Source: Ailurus styani
Taxonomy: Eukaryota; Chordata; Mammalia; Carnivora; Ailuridae
Reading direction: 5' to 3'
NCBI GenBank assembly: GCA_002007465.1
Contig: LNAC01000231.1
Location: 1,459,384-1,523,383 of the forward strand
Length of the DNA: 64,000 bases
Position numbers and translations under genes: made by a program. Each line of letters opens with the position of its first letter. Position 1 is the first letter of the stretch. Of the stretch, positions 32,800 through 43,610 are shown in pieces. A model generated the notes under the pieces. That model ran no database searches. It saw only the letters and a list, made by a program, of their open reading frames with translations, and was not told the origin of the DNA.

Positions 32800-32920
32800 T
32801 CTCTTTTCCTTTTTAAATTTTTGTTTAAATTCTAGTTAGTTAACATACAGTGCAATATTGGTTTCAGGAGTAGAATTCCATGATTCATCACTTACCACCC
32901 AGTACTCATCATTGAATTGT
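32800..32920 (-). mobile_element. Carnivore L1 3' end fragment (reverse)
   Basis: AAATTCTAGTTAGTTAACAT, the CAGTGCAATATTGGTTTCAG block and GATTCATCACTTACCACCCA are the antisense 3' UTR end of a carnivore L1. It is severely 5'-truncated. Confidence 0.8.
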
Positions 32921-32949
32921 TACTACTTAAGCTATTTCCTTGGTTGGAT

Positions 32950-33090
32950 CTATTCCCCTCAGTAGAATTTATATTCCCAAAGGGCAAGTATCTTCACCGT
33001 CTTGTTGATCATTGCATTCTCAACAGCCAGCTGTCTGCTTGACATATATTAAGTACTCAGATTTTTGTGAATGAATGAATGAATGAATTG
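32950..33090 (+). mobile_element. L2 LINE 3' end with (GAAT)n tail
   Basis: CCAAAGGGCAAGTATCTTCA, CTTGACATATATTAAGTACT and a GAATGAATGAATGAATGAAT tail typical of L2. Confidence 0.7.
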
Positions 33091-33149
33091 GGCAAACTAG
33101 TATTAAATAGTCATAGTCCATTTACTGGATTTGTGATTTATGTAGTCTG

Positions 33150-33305
33150 TCATCTTGAGAGTTATTTATTTCCTTAATGTCCTTTGATTTCCTTCCTTTG
33201 TAAAATAATGATAGTTCTAATTACATAGAGACGTTGTGAGCACTAAATGAAATAACGGAGTAAAGAGCATCATGTCTAAAAAGAATTTACAAGTTACCCA
33301 TTATT
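33150..33305 (+). mobile_element. MIR SINE 3' portion (forward)
   Basis: TTCCTTTGTAAAATAATGAT, TACATAGAGACGTTGTGAGC and ACTAAATGAAATAACGGAGT follow the 3' half of MIR. Confidence 0.6.
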
Positions 33306-34272
33306 GCCTAACCAGAAAGGGGGGCAGAGATAGGCAGTGAGTGAACCCAACAAGGAACTCATTGGGAACTGTATAAACATTCATGGCAAGTGGAGTCAAT
33401 TTGAGTTATTGGTTGGCAGTTCTTGGAGCCAGAAGAACACCATCTACTCGGCTACAATTTGATTAGAAGAATCATGTCTCTAGACATGATTAGATTAGAT
33501 CTAGATTAGAATCACATGTCTCTAGAAAGACGAGATCATTAAAATTCCTTCTCCCTCAAGACGTTGAAAGGATAGATTTCCACTAAATATCTCCGTTCAA
33601 CTCATGGCTCCTGTGGTGTTTGTTTTGGTTTTTGGTTTTGGTTTTGGTTGGGGGGTGGAGGGCGGCAGGGTTTCCCTGTAGTTTCCTTGAAGGAACCAAG
33701 TGTGGAAACTGTCATGACAGAGATAGGATTTTCAGGACTTTATGCTCAGCCCTATCCTACCATCACCCACATCACTACATGACCGGAGAAGGGGAAAGGT
33801 TGGGAGAAAAAAATCTGAAGCAGAATATCAAGTCCTTCTACTGTCTTTATGAAGTAAGCCAAAGAAATCTGTGAGAGGCTCATGTTTGGCTCATATCTCA
33901 TCAAAGATGAGATTAACTCCATTGGAAAATATGGAGAATTATATACTTGTATGTAAACTATCCTCATAAAATTAAAGAATCTTTGGTAATAAATTTCATT
34001 ATAAGTCATACAAGTAAAAATTAAAAGTGTTGCAAAGAATACAATATTTTAATTTTGAAAATGTATACACATTATCATTTGGTAGTCAACATACAATTAA
34101 GATATATTTTAAGTTTTTATCCAAACAATTTTTTTAAACTATCCCATTTTTGGTTTGAGCTATTCAGTTAATTTGCTTAGTTTCTGCTATTGCTCTGTGA
34201 AGGCTTTAACAAATATATTAGATAAGCTCTATTTCTACTCTAGTCACAGGTCCGCAAGCAGAAGTTCTTTAT
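33306..34272. other. Unique stretch with a small palindrome cluster
   Basis: At 33470-33525 an inverted repeat (ATCATGTCT-CT-AGACATGAT) and a nearby direct copy (CATGTCTCTAGA) surround TAGATCTAGA. A GGTTTTGGTTTTGG patch lies at 33625-33650. No gene or repeat family recognised. Confidence 0.45.
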
Positions 34273-34288
34273 AAAACTAAAATAAATA

Positions 34289-34478
34289 GGGCGCCTGGGT
34301 GGCTCAGTGGGTTAAAGCCTCTGCTTTCGGCTCAGGTCATGATCTCAGCGTCCTGGGATCGAGGCCCACATCGGGCTCTCTGCTCAGCAGGGAGCCTGCT
34401 TCCTCCTCTCTCTGCCTGCCTCTCTGCCTACTTGTAATCTCTCTCTGTGTGTCAAATAAATAAAAAATCTTTAAAAAA
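34289..34478 (+). mobile_element. CAN-SINE, young type, with perfect 16-bp TSD
   Basis: Forward full-length copy with GTGGGTTAAAGCCTCTGC and TGCCTGCCTCTCTGCCTACT. AAAACTAAAATAAATA at 34273-34288 and 34479-34494 is identical. One of the least diverged SINEs here. Confidence 0.96.
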
Positions 34479-34589
34479 AAAACTAAAATAAATAATAAAC
34501 CAAGGTCAATATCTTCACTGACAGTAGTTCTAGATCTGCTTGAGTATCCGAAGTATTTGGAGGTGTGTATTGGGGATGGGTGATATTTT

Positions 34590-34672
34590 TATGTTGGTTT
34601 TTTGTTTGTTTTTGTTTTGTTTTGGTTGGTGTGTTGTTTTGTTTTGGTGGTGTTTTGTTTTGTTTTGGATAG
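34590..34672. repeat. (GTTTT)n-like simple repeat
   Basis: T/G-rich tract of GTTTT and GGTTT units with TTGGTGTG interruptions. No C on the plus strand through most of its length. Confidence 0.8.
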
Positions 34673-35124
34673 GGGCACTTCAATTAGTCTGGAAGCGGTT
34701 TCAATTTATTGCTCAGAATCAACTTCCTACTTCTAACACTGTGGCTCTCAATCTGATGGTAACAACCCTCCCTTCTTGTTGTAATTACTTTGTTACTTTC
34801 TATGATTCCAAAATAAAATTCATAGATAATGTAACCTACCAAAATGTATAATTTCAAAAAAGTAAGGGAGGAGGGAAGAAGTAAAGAAGGGAGAATAGGA
34901 AGGAAGGAAGTCCTAACTATAAAATTTTAGAGTTGTAATAGGAAAATAAAATAATTTCTATTTCAGCAGGTATGAACTCAGAGGCTTGCACATACATGAA
35001 ATGATTAAGGTATGATTTACGACAAGTAGAGTGAGGCGAACTCATTTTGTACAAATATAGGAAAATGAAAACAGAGCAATAAGTACGGACAGTAAAACAA
35101 AAAACTGGTGTTCTGAAAAAATAC
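34673..35124. other. Unique stretch
   Basis: Nothing recognised apart from an AAGGAAGG patch at about 34900. Confidence 0.4.
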
Positions 35125-35650
35125 GATAGGCAGAATAACACCCCTTTCTCCCCTTCTGCCCCAGGATGTCCAGGATGTCCTCGGAACATGTGAATATATA
35201 GATTAAGCTACATGGCAAAGAAAAAATAGGATAGAATTAAGATTGCTAACTGGCAAACCTTAAAACGGGGGGATTATCCTGGATAATCTGGTATCACAAG
35301 AGTCATTAAAAGTGGAAGAGACAGTCAGTCAGAGGAAGAGATGGGGAGACAGAAGCAAGGCCAGAGTGGTGTGAGGGGAGAAGGACGCCCCTGTGCTCAC
35401 CTTTGCTACCTGTGAAGAGGCAGCTGGACTAAAGGAATCCTGGCATCCTCTAGAAGCTGGAGAAAGGAAAGGAAATGATTCACCCCTACAGCCTCCAGAA
35501 GGGAACACCGTCCTGTCAAAATCTTGATTTTAGCCCAGAGGGAACCATGTCAGACTTCTAACCTACAGAATAGCAAGACAAGAAATTTGTGTTGTTTGAA
35601 GCCACTGTGTTTGTGCTAATTTGTTACAACAGCAATAGAAAATTAATGCA
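35125..35650 (+). mobile_element. MLT1-type LTR (forward)
   Basis: Forward MaLR LTR. AGGCAGAATAACACCCCTTT at the start, GGAACATGTGAATATATAGA, GGATTATCCTGGATAATCTG, then GCCACTGTGTTTGTGCTAAT and TTGTTACAACAGCAATAGAA at the 3' end. The purine-rich middle (35330-35480) fits older MLT1 subfamilies. Confidence 0.75.
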
Positions 35651-35883
35651 ATAAATAAACACACCAATCTTATCTATATGATAAGAGAAAGAGGGACATA
35701 ACCTTAATTGAAATAAGGATGACCAGTCAAGACAAATCACAAACTTTCATGGGGGGGGGGAAACAAAAGGAAATAAGCTACCCTCACAAATGGCCTGAGC
35801 TTTATCAATATAGAGTCAAAATAAGTCCTTACTTTATAGCATGGAATGAGACAAAGACATATTATCACAGAAAACACATCTCA
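35651..35883. other. Unique spacer with G10 run
   Basis: A homopolymer of ten G at 35751-35760; the rest is unremarkable. Confidence 0.4.
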
Positions 35884-36079
35884 GGGGCACCTGGGTGACT
35901 CAATCAGTTAAGCATCTGCCTTTGGCTCAGGTCATGATCTCAGGGGCCTTGAACTGAGCCTGGCATTGTGCTCCCTGCTCATAGCAGAGTCTGCTTCTCC
36001 CTCTCCTTCCCTCTTACACTATCTTTTGCTATCTTCATCTTTCTCTCTCAAATAAATAAATAAAATCTTAAAAAAAAAA
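35884..36079 (+). mobile_element. CAN-SINE, older type
   Basis: Forward copy with GGGGCACCTGGGTGACTCAA, AGTTAAGCATCTGCCTTTGG and a tail of AAATAAATAAATAAAATCTT then A residues. Body partly diverged (CTTACACTATCTTTTGCTAT). Confidence 0.92.
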
Positions 36080-36443
36080 GAAAATATATTTCATTTCCTG
36101 GTAGCCTGCTACCTGCCAAGACATGTTTTAGGCATCATACTTAGAACTTGATGAGCATCTTTCTATTGGTTTTGTGAAATGAAGGATGGATCAAGAGGAA
36201 AGAAGCTAGCAAAAAACTAGTCTTGCTTGCTCTATAGACCCTAGTAAGAGTTTATGGAGATGTACAATTATCTCCAGGGACAGTATAAAAATTTGAAAAA
36301 CCTAAATGGATAACCTAAAATTATATAAACAATTTCACTGTGCTTTTTCAAAACAGATTTCCTACTGATAGGTTACAAAATGAATTAAAATATATATAGG
36401 TTGGAAAGTGTTGTGAACTAAATTGTGTTCTCTCACACACAGT
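36080..36443. other. Unique stretch
   Basis: No recognised feature. Confidence 0.35.
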
Positions 36444-36500
36444 TTTTTGGTGGTTTTGGTTTTGGTTTTGGTTTGGTTTGGTTTGGTTTGGTTTGGTTTG
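36444..36500. repeat. (GGTTTT)n to (GGTTT)n simple repeat
   Basis: Three GGTTTT units followed by about seven GGTTT units, T/G only. It abuts the start of the L1M fragment. Confidence 0.92.
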
Positions 36501-37880
36501 CAGGTTCATGGCCTTCATCAAATTTGGAAAGTTTTTGATGGTTATTTCTTCGACTATTTCTTCCTTCCCCCTCTGGAAACTCCAATTATCAGTATACTAG
36601 GTCACATGAAATTGTCCCAGAGCTGATACATCATTCATTTTCTTTTGAAGTCTTTTTTCTACTTATTTCACTTGAATAATTTTTATACCTGTACCCATAA
36701 ATTCCTATTTTTTTCCTGCAGTTCTTTGTATCCAGTTAATACCAGTGTATTTTTCATCCTTGACATTGTATTTTTCACCTGCAGAAATTCTCTCTGATTC
36801 TCTATTATATCTTCCAACTTTCTTACTATCATACTCAATCTTGCTTCTACCTACTTTAATATATAGAATGAAGTTATAAGTATCTTAATGTCCTTGTCTG
36901 CTAATTATAACATCTTTGTCAGCTCTCATTGATTGATTGGTTTTGATCACATGATTTTTCTCCTAACTATGGGATGTGTTTTTCCTACTCTTTTTATATC
37001 TAGTAATTTTTTATTAGCTATCAGGCAAGATGAATTTTATCTTGTGAAGTGGTGGATATTTTGCACTCTAAAAATATTTTTGAGCTTCTTCTGAGATAAA
37101 ATTAAGTCACTTAGAAACAGTTTGATCCTTTGGTGTCCTGCTTTTAAGATTTGTTATGCAAGACTTGAGCCATGTGTGGTCTAAATATTCCCAGTACCAG
37201 GACTAGACCCTATACCCAAAGCCTTGTGAATTGTGTAGCTTGCCAATGTGGCTGATAGTAAGACACATTATTCCCCAACCTTCATGAGTATTGGGTCCTG
37301 TTTACTTTAATCATTTTGGGTGGTCTTCGATTACTGTTGAGTGAGGTAGTTTTCTTAAATGTATGCCCTGATGAGTACTTCGATGCATATTAGAGGATGA
37401 TTCTCTGTAGTTGTCCAGAGTTTTATCTTTGGGTGACTGTCTCCTCTCTGGCATTCCAGCTGCCTTGTGAAACTTTTTTTTTTTTTTAATAAACTTTATC
37501 CTCAATGTGGGGCTCAAACTTAACTCCAAGATGAAGAGTCCCCCAAGATCAAGAGTGGTATGCTCTACCAACTGAGACAGCCAGACACCCGTAGCTGTCA
37601 TGTGAAATTTGACTGCATTCTTCTCCTTGAATTCTTAGCTCAATCTCCTCAAAACAGGGAGTCCATTGATCTCTTGCCTGCTTTATGATATGGAAATGCT
37701 TTCAAATTTGGAGCAATCATAGAGCTCACCTCATTTGTTTCCTATCTGCCAGAAATTATTGTCCTTTGTTGTTTAAGGCCAATGTTTTAAAAACCATTCT
37801 TTCGTATATGTGTCATTTTTTAGTTGTTTAAGATAGAAGAATAAATCTTGTTCTTTGTTGTTCTATATTGGACACAAATA
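36501..37880 (-). mobile_element. Old L1M 5' region (reverse), with a short SINE inside
   Basis: Antisense order: CATCAAATTTGGAAAGTTTT and a TTATTTCTTCGACTATTTCT block, then AGCTATCAGGCAAGATGAAT, TTTGAGCTTCTTCTGAGATA and GAAACAGTTTGATCCTTTGG, then CTCACCTCATTTGTTTCCTA and TTTTTTAGTTGTTTAAGATA. I recognise this as the ORF1/5' UTR side of an L1M element. No frame survives. The SINE at 37474-37592 interrupts it. Confidence 0.65.
37474..37592 (-). mobile_element. Short, old CAN-SINE-related element in L1M
   Basis: Reverse short type: AATGTGGGGCTCAAACTTAA, GATCAAGAGTGGTATGCTCT and ACTGAGACAGCCAGACACCC. AGCTGCCTTGTGAAAC (37458-37473) and AGCTGTCATGTGAAAT (37593-37608) form a 16-bp TSD with mismatches. 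Confidence 0.85.
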
Positions 37881-38571
37881 AAGTTGATGTGTCTCATAAA
37901 TAATATATATATGGATTTTTAAATATTTGATTTTTAAATATTGGAGTTTAAATTTATGAGTCTAATCTATCATCATTATTACTGATGTACGTGGGCATGT
38001 TTCTCCAACCTTATTTTTGTTTTCTATTTCTGTTTCTTTTTAATGCTTTCTCCTTTCATTTTTTTAATGCTTTCTCTTTTTAAAAAGAAAAAAAACTAAT
38101 CCTCCCTTTTAAGAGGAAAAACTTAGCTCTTCTTAAAATCTTTAATTTCCCCTACAACAATCCCCATCATGTAATTTTTTTCTAGATTTTTAATTCTGGA
38201 GTATTGTAGATATATTTCTTCTTTTTATTTGGTCTTAAATAAATGGCTACAATAAGGTAAGCTATTTAATCACCTTTAATCAGATATCTTTTGCAGCATT
38301 CCTTGGGTTTTTCTTTCCTTCTACTTCACCTAAAATTGTTGTCCATGTAAGTCGTTGCATGGCAATCCTCAAGACTTTCTCCATGCCGGAATTTTTTTTT
38401 TAATTATGCTGACATATCTGAAAACAGTTTGGCTTGAAAATTCTATATTTTAAATTATTTTCTTTTACTACTTATAAAAATATCCCTTCATTATTTTCTT
38501 GCAGTTGGTGCTTTGCTCTGGAAATTTTTGTGTATCTATGTGGTGTGAATCTGGCTACTCTGTCTCTCCCT
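37881..38571 (-). mobile_element. Probable old L1M sequence (reverse), poorly preserved
   Basis: TTGGCTTGAAAATTCTATAT, CTTGCAGTTGGTGCTTTGCT and neighbouring T-rich antisense sequence resemble L1M, but large parts are not recognisable. May instead be unique DNA. Confidence 0.35.
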
Positions 38572-38768
38572 TTTAAAGAATTATTTATTTATTTGAGAGA
38601 GAGCCTGCACACGAACAGGGAAGGGGCAGAGGGAGAGGAAGAGAATCCCCAGCAGAATTCCAGCTAAGTGTGGAGCCCAACACTGGGCTCCATCAAACAA
38701 TCCTGAGATCATGACCTGAGTGGAAACCAAGAGCCTGACGCTCAACCAGCTGGGCCACCCAGATGCCC
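38572..38768 (-). mobile_element. CAN-SINE, older type
   Basis: Reverse copy with a GGGGCAGAGGGAGAGGAAGA body, AGTGTGGAGCCCAACACTGG and a CTGGGCCACCCAGATGCCCC head. It is moderately diverged. Confidence 0.9.
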
Positions 38769-38827
38769 CCCCTCTCTCATTTTTTTTAAATCTTTTCTAT
38801 CTTTTAATATCTTCCCTAACTGTATTC

Positions 38828-38931
38828 CTTTTTATTTTTAAAGGAATCTCTACACCCAACATGGGACTCAAACTCACAGCCCTGAGATCAAGAGTTGCAT
38901 GTTCTACCAGCAGAGCCAGCCCAGTGCTCCT
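38828..38931 (-). mobile_element. Short, old CAN-SINE-related element
   Basis: Reverse short type (TCTCTACACCCAACATGGGA, CCTGAGATCAAGAGTTGCAT, GCAGAGCCAGCCCAGTGCTC). CTTCCCTAA at 38811-38819 and 38932-38940 is the start of its TSD. Confidence 0.85.
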
Positions 38932-38963
38932 CTTCCCTAATTCTAAATTCACAATCCATTTTT

Positions 38964-39168
38964 ATTTTTTTTTTTATTTTTTTTTTAAGATTTTATTTAT
39001 TTATTTGACAGAGAGAGAGCATGAGTAGGCAGAGTGGCAGGCAGAGAGGGAGGGAGTAGCAGGTTCTCAGCTGAGCAGGGACCCCGATGTGGGTCTCCAT
39101 CCGAGGACCCTGGGATCATGACCTGAGCTGACGGCAGCTGCTTAACCAGCTGAGCCACCCAGGCGCCC
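38964..39168 (-). mobile_element. CAN-SINE with perfect 14-bp TSD
   Basis: Reverse full-length copy with AGTAGGCAGAGTGGCAGGCA and AACCAGCTGAGCCACCC. CACAATCCATTTTT at 38950-38963 and 39169-39182 is identical. Confidence 0.95.
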
Positions 39169-39295
39169 CACAATCCATTTTTCTTAACATTTCTACCCTA
39201 TGGATCTGTACAATCAGAATATTGTTCTGAAATGTCTATGCTCCTCAAATATCCTCTTGTATTGTGAGCTCTTTTTCACTAGGCAAGTTCCTAAG

Positions 39296-39490
39296 CTTTG
39301 CTGCCCTTTAGAACTACCTGTGGAACTCTTAAAAATGCCAAAGCCAGATCTGACACCAAAGCAATCAAATCAGAATATCTAGGAGTGGGAGACAGGTGTT
39401 AGTGGGTTTTTTTCGGGTTTTGGGGGTTTTTTGGTTTTTTTAATATCTGTAGGTGATGTCAATGGGTGACAAAATTTGGGAACCACTAGT
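39296..39490 (+). mobile_element. MER5-like hAT element with a T/G insertion
   Basis: AGAACTACCTGTGGAACTCT, CTTAAAAATGCCAAAGCCAG, the AGGTGATGTCAATGGGTGAC region and the terminal TTTGGGAACCACTAGTCTG fit MER5A. A TTTTTTTCGGGTTTTGGGGG tract is inserted in the centre. Confidence 0.65.
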
Positions 39491-39939
39491 CTGAAAATAC
39501 CAGCCATGCTGCCAGGTAATGTTTATTTCCCAATGTGTCAGTTTGATGAATCAGGGAGTGCAGGTGGGGGCTTAATGACTCCTAAAATGAAGAACTCCAA
39601 ACACCAGAATCACTCTTTACCCCCAAAATATCTCAGGTCACAGAGTCTGCTCTCTCTCCTTCTCCTCCCCCGAACCCTGCTCTCAAATAAATGAATAAAT
39701 AAAATCTTTTTTAAAAACCTTCAATAAATACCTGCTGTGTTTATGTATTCACATAACCTTTATCTTATTCACATAATCGAGCTACTCAAATCCCAAGAAA
39801 AGCATGATGGATTATAAAGAACTTGAAAAAGAGAGATAAACAAGAATGAGCAAAGGTCTGGTCACTAATTAATTGACTTTGAACGCTTTACAAAACTTAT
39901 AAAGAATAGGGATTTCATGAGGAAAAGAAAAAAAATAAA
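39491..39939. other. Unique, with a SINE 3' remnant
   Basis: About 39632-39714 carries a SINE 3' end in forward orientation (CCCTGCTCTCAAATAAATGA, AATAAATAAAATCTTTTTTA) lacking its head. The rest is unremarkable. Confidence 0.55.
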
Positions 39940-40330
39940 TTCGCAAAATATTTATTGAACTATTATTCACAATAGCCAAGATATGGAAACAACCTAATGT
40001 TTGTCTATGGATATAACCTAGTGTTTGTCTATGGATGAACAGATAAAGATGTACCATATATATATGTATTTATATATATATGGCAATATATATGTATATT
40101 GCATATTCCAATATGCAATGGAATATTATTCAGCTATGAGAAAGAAGAAAATCCTGCCATTTGCAACAACATGGATGGAATTTGAGGACATTATGCTAAG
40201 TGAGATAAGTCAGTATTATCATCATTTATATGTAGAATCTTCGAAAGCCAAAGTTATAGAAACAGAGAATAGAATGGTAGTTACCAGGGGCTGGGGAGTG
40301 GAGAAATTGGGGAGATAATGGTCAAAGGTG
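39940..40330 (+). mobile_element. L1 ORF2 3' end and 3' UTR (forward fragment)
   Basis: TTCACAATAGCCAAGATATG, AATGGAATATTATTCAGCTA and CAACATGGATGGAATTTGAG encode the L1 ORF2 C-terminal sequence (EYYSAMRKKKILPFATTW in frame at about 40110-40165). ATAGAATGGTAGTTACCAGG follows, from the 3' UTR. A short local duplication (TGTTTGTCTATGGAT twice, 40003-40036) and an AT-rich palindromic patch are inserted. Confidence 0.8.
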
Positions 40331-40584
40331 AAAAAACAAACAAGCAAGCAAAAATAATAAGAAAAGAAGGAACTAAAAGACATGTTTGCAAAATTAAAGT
40401 CACTGTGTAAAAGTTATTGAGGATTGTGCTATGGAAATGGTCACTGAACTCAGGAAAAAAATCTTTCAGAGAACTCAAACTGCATACAGAATGGAATAAC
40501 CATATCGTAATAATGTTTATGTTTTTAAATAATTTATAGCAGATCTTGATAAATTATGAAATGTTTCTTCTGCTGCATTCTCTT
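40331..40584. other. Unique stretch
   Basis: May be the continuing diverged 3' side of the preceding L1. Nothing specific recognised. Confidence 0.35.
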
Positions 40585-40598
40585 CTCACATACTTTAT

Positions 40599-40800
40599 TT
40601 TTTTTTAAAGATTTTATTTATTTATTTATTTATTTGACAGAGAGAGAGATCACAAGTAGGCAGAGAGGCAGGCAGAGAGAGAGGAGGAAGCAGGCTCCCT
40701 GCTGAGCAGAGAACCTGATGCGGGCCTCGATCCCAGGACCCTGAGATCATGACCTGAGCCGAAGGCAGAGGCTTTAACCCACTGAGCCACCCAGGCGCCC
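40599..40800 (-). mobile_element. CAN-SINE, young type, with perfect 14-bp TSD
   Basis: Full-length reverse copy close to the young consensus (CAAGTAGGCAGAGAGGCAGG, TTTAACCCACTGAGCCACCC). CTCACATACTTTAT at 40585-40598 and 40801-40814 is identical. Confidence 0.96.
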
Positions 40801-40814
40801 CTCACATACTTTAT

Positions 40815-42051
40815 GTCTCTTACCTTTCATCGGAGCAGATCACTTTGTTCTCATCATATGAGTAATTGAGTGTGAACATTATTTGAGCAGATAAGGCTTT
40901 CTGAAAAAAAAATTATATTGTTTATTCATCGATCCTGTCACACACACAATGTATACACAAAATGCTGATAATATTCATATAACATTTTGTGAAAATGATT
41001 AAAGTATTTTATAAATACTAATTAAATATCATAGAAGCTCCTATTAGCAATAGGACTTCTACTAATATTTAGACACCAACAGTTATGATCTCTAAATATC
41101 TCTTGTATAGATCTCACAAATGTATTATAAAGCTCTTCAATCACATATTTAATCAAAATATGTATTTACATGATTATTTAATAGTTGTTTTGAATTAAAT
41201 TGTCATTTCATAAAGATCTTTGTGAAATTATAATCCCATATATTATTCTGAGATATTGCTCTCAAATGCAATTTAGGTGGGGGTTTTTTTCTGCCTTTAA
41301 TATTTTTTCAATCTTCTTTGTTTTCCAGGACGCTGTTTCTGATTCTTCCTTTCTCCTCCTTCCTTTCCAATATTTATTTCCTCTCCTTGATGTAATGTGC
41401 CATCTTTTAATTATTTTGTATCCAGTCCATCTGTAAGATCTTTGTTTCTATTTTTTTCTTCTATTCTCTTAATCTAATACCTTACCCTCTCTGGATCATC
41501 TATGTTTTGCTCTCTCAGTATTAGGGGATTCCTACTATTTGCAAATAATATCAGAAGCACATATATGGTTGTATTAAGCCAGAACCAGAACACAGAAGAG
41601 CAAGGGCCAGGGAAAGAGGCAAACAGAGTAATAATTTATCAAGATTTGTTTTAAGACTTCCAGCCTTAAACTTATTTGAAACTTTCATTTATTATATTTG
41701 GTAATTCTCTACTTTGCTAATTGCTCAAAAAATGTTTTTAAGAAAGATCATCTGTTTTAAGTAGTTGATAAAGTGATGATATGCATATTACATTTTTCCT
41801 TCTTAGAATTTCAGTATTTGAAGAGCATCAGGATGTCTCCCATTATTGTTGTATATCTTATGGCTCCACCAGTTAAGTATAGGTAATTGTCCTCCTGTAA
41901 TTGTGCACAAAATCAATTTATGTGTCTTCCTCTCCTGTTCTCTCAGCATTGCCTACATTTCCAGCCAAATTGTGTGGTTTGTAGGGCTTTAAGTGTTGTA
42001 CCAGGTAACAGTCTCCTTGATTAGAAGCAATCTCACTTAGCCAGAGGATAC
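40815..42051. other. Unique 1.2-kb stretch
   Basis: AT-rich, with a CACACACA patch near 40940. No recognised repeat or gene. Confidence 0.4.
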
Positions 42052-42270
42052 TGTGTGTGTTTCCTAAGGCTATTATAAGAAAGTACCACAAACTCTGGGC
42101 TTAAAATAACAGAAATGTTCTGAAGACTCTAAGTCTGAAATCAAGATGTCAGCAAGGCCATAATCTCTCTGAAGGCTCTAGGGAAGGATCGATCCTTCCT
42201 TGCCTCTTTCTAGATTCTCGTGGTAGATGGCAATCTTTGACATTCCTTGATTTATAGCAGAATAGCTCCA

Positions 42271-42704
42271 ATCTAGACAAAACATAAGAGACTCTTAATC
42301 ATAGGAAACAAACTGAGGGTTGCTGGAGAGGAGGAGATTGGAGGGATGGGGTAACAGGGAGAGGGACATTAAGGAGGACAGGTGATGTAAAGAGCACTGG
42401 GTGTGGGCGCCTGGGTGGCTCAGTGGGTTAAAGCCTCTGCCTTTGGCTCAGGTCATGATCTCAGGGTCCTGGGATTGAGGCCCGCATCGGGCTCCCTGCT
42501 CAGCGGGGAGCCTGCTTCCTCCTCTCTCTGTCTGCCTCTCTGCCTTCTTGTGATCTCTCTCTGTCAAATAAATAAATAAAATCTTAAAAAAAAAAAAGAG
42601 CACTGGGTGTTATATACAACTGATGAATCATGGAACTCCCCCTCTGAAACTAATAATACACTATATGTTAATTAATTGTATTTAAATAAAAAATTTTTTT
42701 TAAA
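42271..42704 (+). mobile_element. 5'-truncated carnivore L1 3' end, inserted in MLT1
   Basis: TAGACAAAACATAAGAGACT, ACAAACTGAGGGTTGCTGGA, the GAACTCCCCCTCTGAAACTA block and TATGTTAATTAATTGTATTT then an A/T tail are the 3' UTR of a carnivore L1. AATAGCTCCA at 42261-42270 and 42705-42714 is its TSD. It is itself split by a SINE at 42405-42596. Confidence 0.9.
42405..42596 (+). mobile_element. CAN-SINE, young type, inserted in the L1
   Basis: Forward full-length copy near the young consensus. AGAGCACTGGGTGT at 42391-42404 and 42597-42610 is a perfect 14-bp duplication of L1 3' UTR sequence. Confidence 0.96.
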
Positions 42705-42928
42705 AATAGCTCCAGTCTCTGACTGTCTTCACATGGCCTTCTTCCTATGTGTGTCTCTCTCTGTTTCCTATTCTTGCAAGGATGTCAGCCATTGAATATG
42801 GGTCCACTTGAATCTAGTATGATCTCATCTTAATTTGATTACATCTGTAAAGATCCTGTTCCCAAGTAAGGTTATATTCATAGCTGCCAGGGTTAGGACT
42901 CTGTTGACACATTTCAGCCCATAACAGA

Positions 42929-43318
42929 TACCTTTCCAATTTTTTCCCATTTGAAACCACAGTGATGAATTATCAAATATGATGTTATATATACCATAGA
43001 TGCTTATTCACACTATTTGATTTTGATTTCTGCAGTTATAAGGCTTTCTACTATCAGTTATTTTGTTGGTAACGGTAATAATAAGAAAAGCAACAAGAAA
43101 GGATTTTCTGCTTTCATCTGTAAAAAACAGGTTGAAATTCAAGTTTCAATAATGATGTTACTCAATATTTTGTATGCTGCTCAAAGAATACTTTTGCATT
43201 TATTCTTTTAAATATATTTAGAAACACAAAAATCCAATAGAGTAAATTGAACCAAACTGAAAGATCCAGGAATAAGTTGAGATACTGCTTTCATATGAAA
43301 GAAAACTAAGACTACTTT
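42929..43318. other. Unique stretch
   Basis: AT-rich; no recognised feature. Confidence 0.35.
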
Positions 43319-43333
43319 AAAACAAAGTGATGT

Positions 43334-43516
43334 GGGGGCCTGGGTGGCTCAGTGGGTTAAAGAAAGCCTCTGCCTTCTGCTCAGGTCATGATCTCAGGGT
43401 CCTGGGATTGAGGCCCACATCGGGCTCCCTGCTCAGCGGCGAGCCTGCTTCCTCCTCTCTCTGCCTACTTGTAATCTCTGTCAAATAAATAAATAAAATC
43501 TCACAAAAAAAATAAT
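43334..43516 (+). mobile_element. CAN-SINE, young type, with perfect 15-bp TSD
   Basis: Forward copy missing a few head bases (GGGGCCTGGGTGGCTCAGTG) and carrying an extra AAAG in GGTTAAAGAAAGCCTC. AAAACAAAGTGATGT at 43319-43333 and 43517-43531 is identical. Confidence 0.94.
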
Positions 43517-43610
43517 AAAACAAAGTGATGTAACTCAGGCTTTGCTTGAATGGAGAGCACATGTAGATCTGAATATTCAATAACTGTTGAGCAGAAAGAA
43601 AAAACCTCTG

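Larger units (their letters stand above)
42052..42928 (-). mobile_element. MLT1-type LTR (reverse), host of a nested L1 and SINE
   Basis: Left part 42052-42260 (TTCCTAAGGCTATTATAAGA, TAGATTCTCGTGGTAGATGG) and right part 42715-42928 (TCTTCACATGGCCTTCTTCC, GCTGCCAGGGTTAGGACTCT, TTTCAGCCCATAACAGA) make one antisense MLT1 when the L1 at 42271-42704 is removed. Confidence 0.85.

Noticed and set aside
34289..34478. tRNA-like A and B boxes in SINE heads
   Set aside because: These are the RNA polymerase III promoter parts of tRNA-derived SINEs, not tRNA genes.
40025..40318. 97-codon plus frame
   Set aside because: Starts with TTG and is L1 ORF2 C-terminal and 3' UTR sequence.
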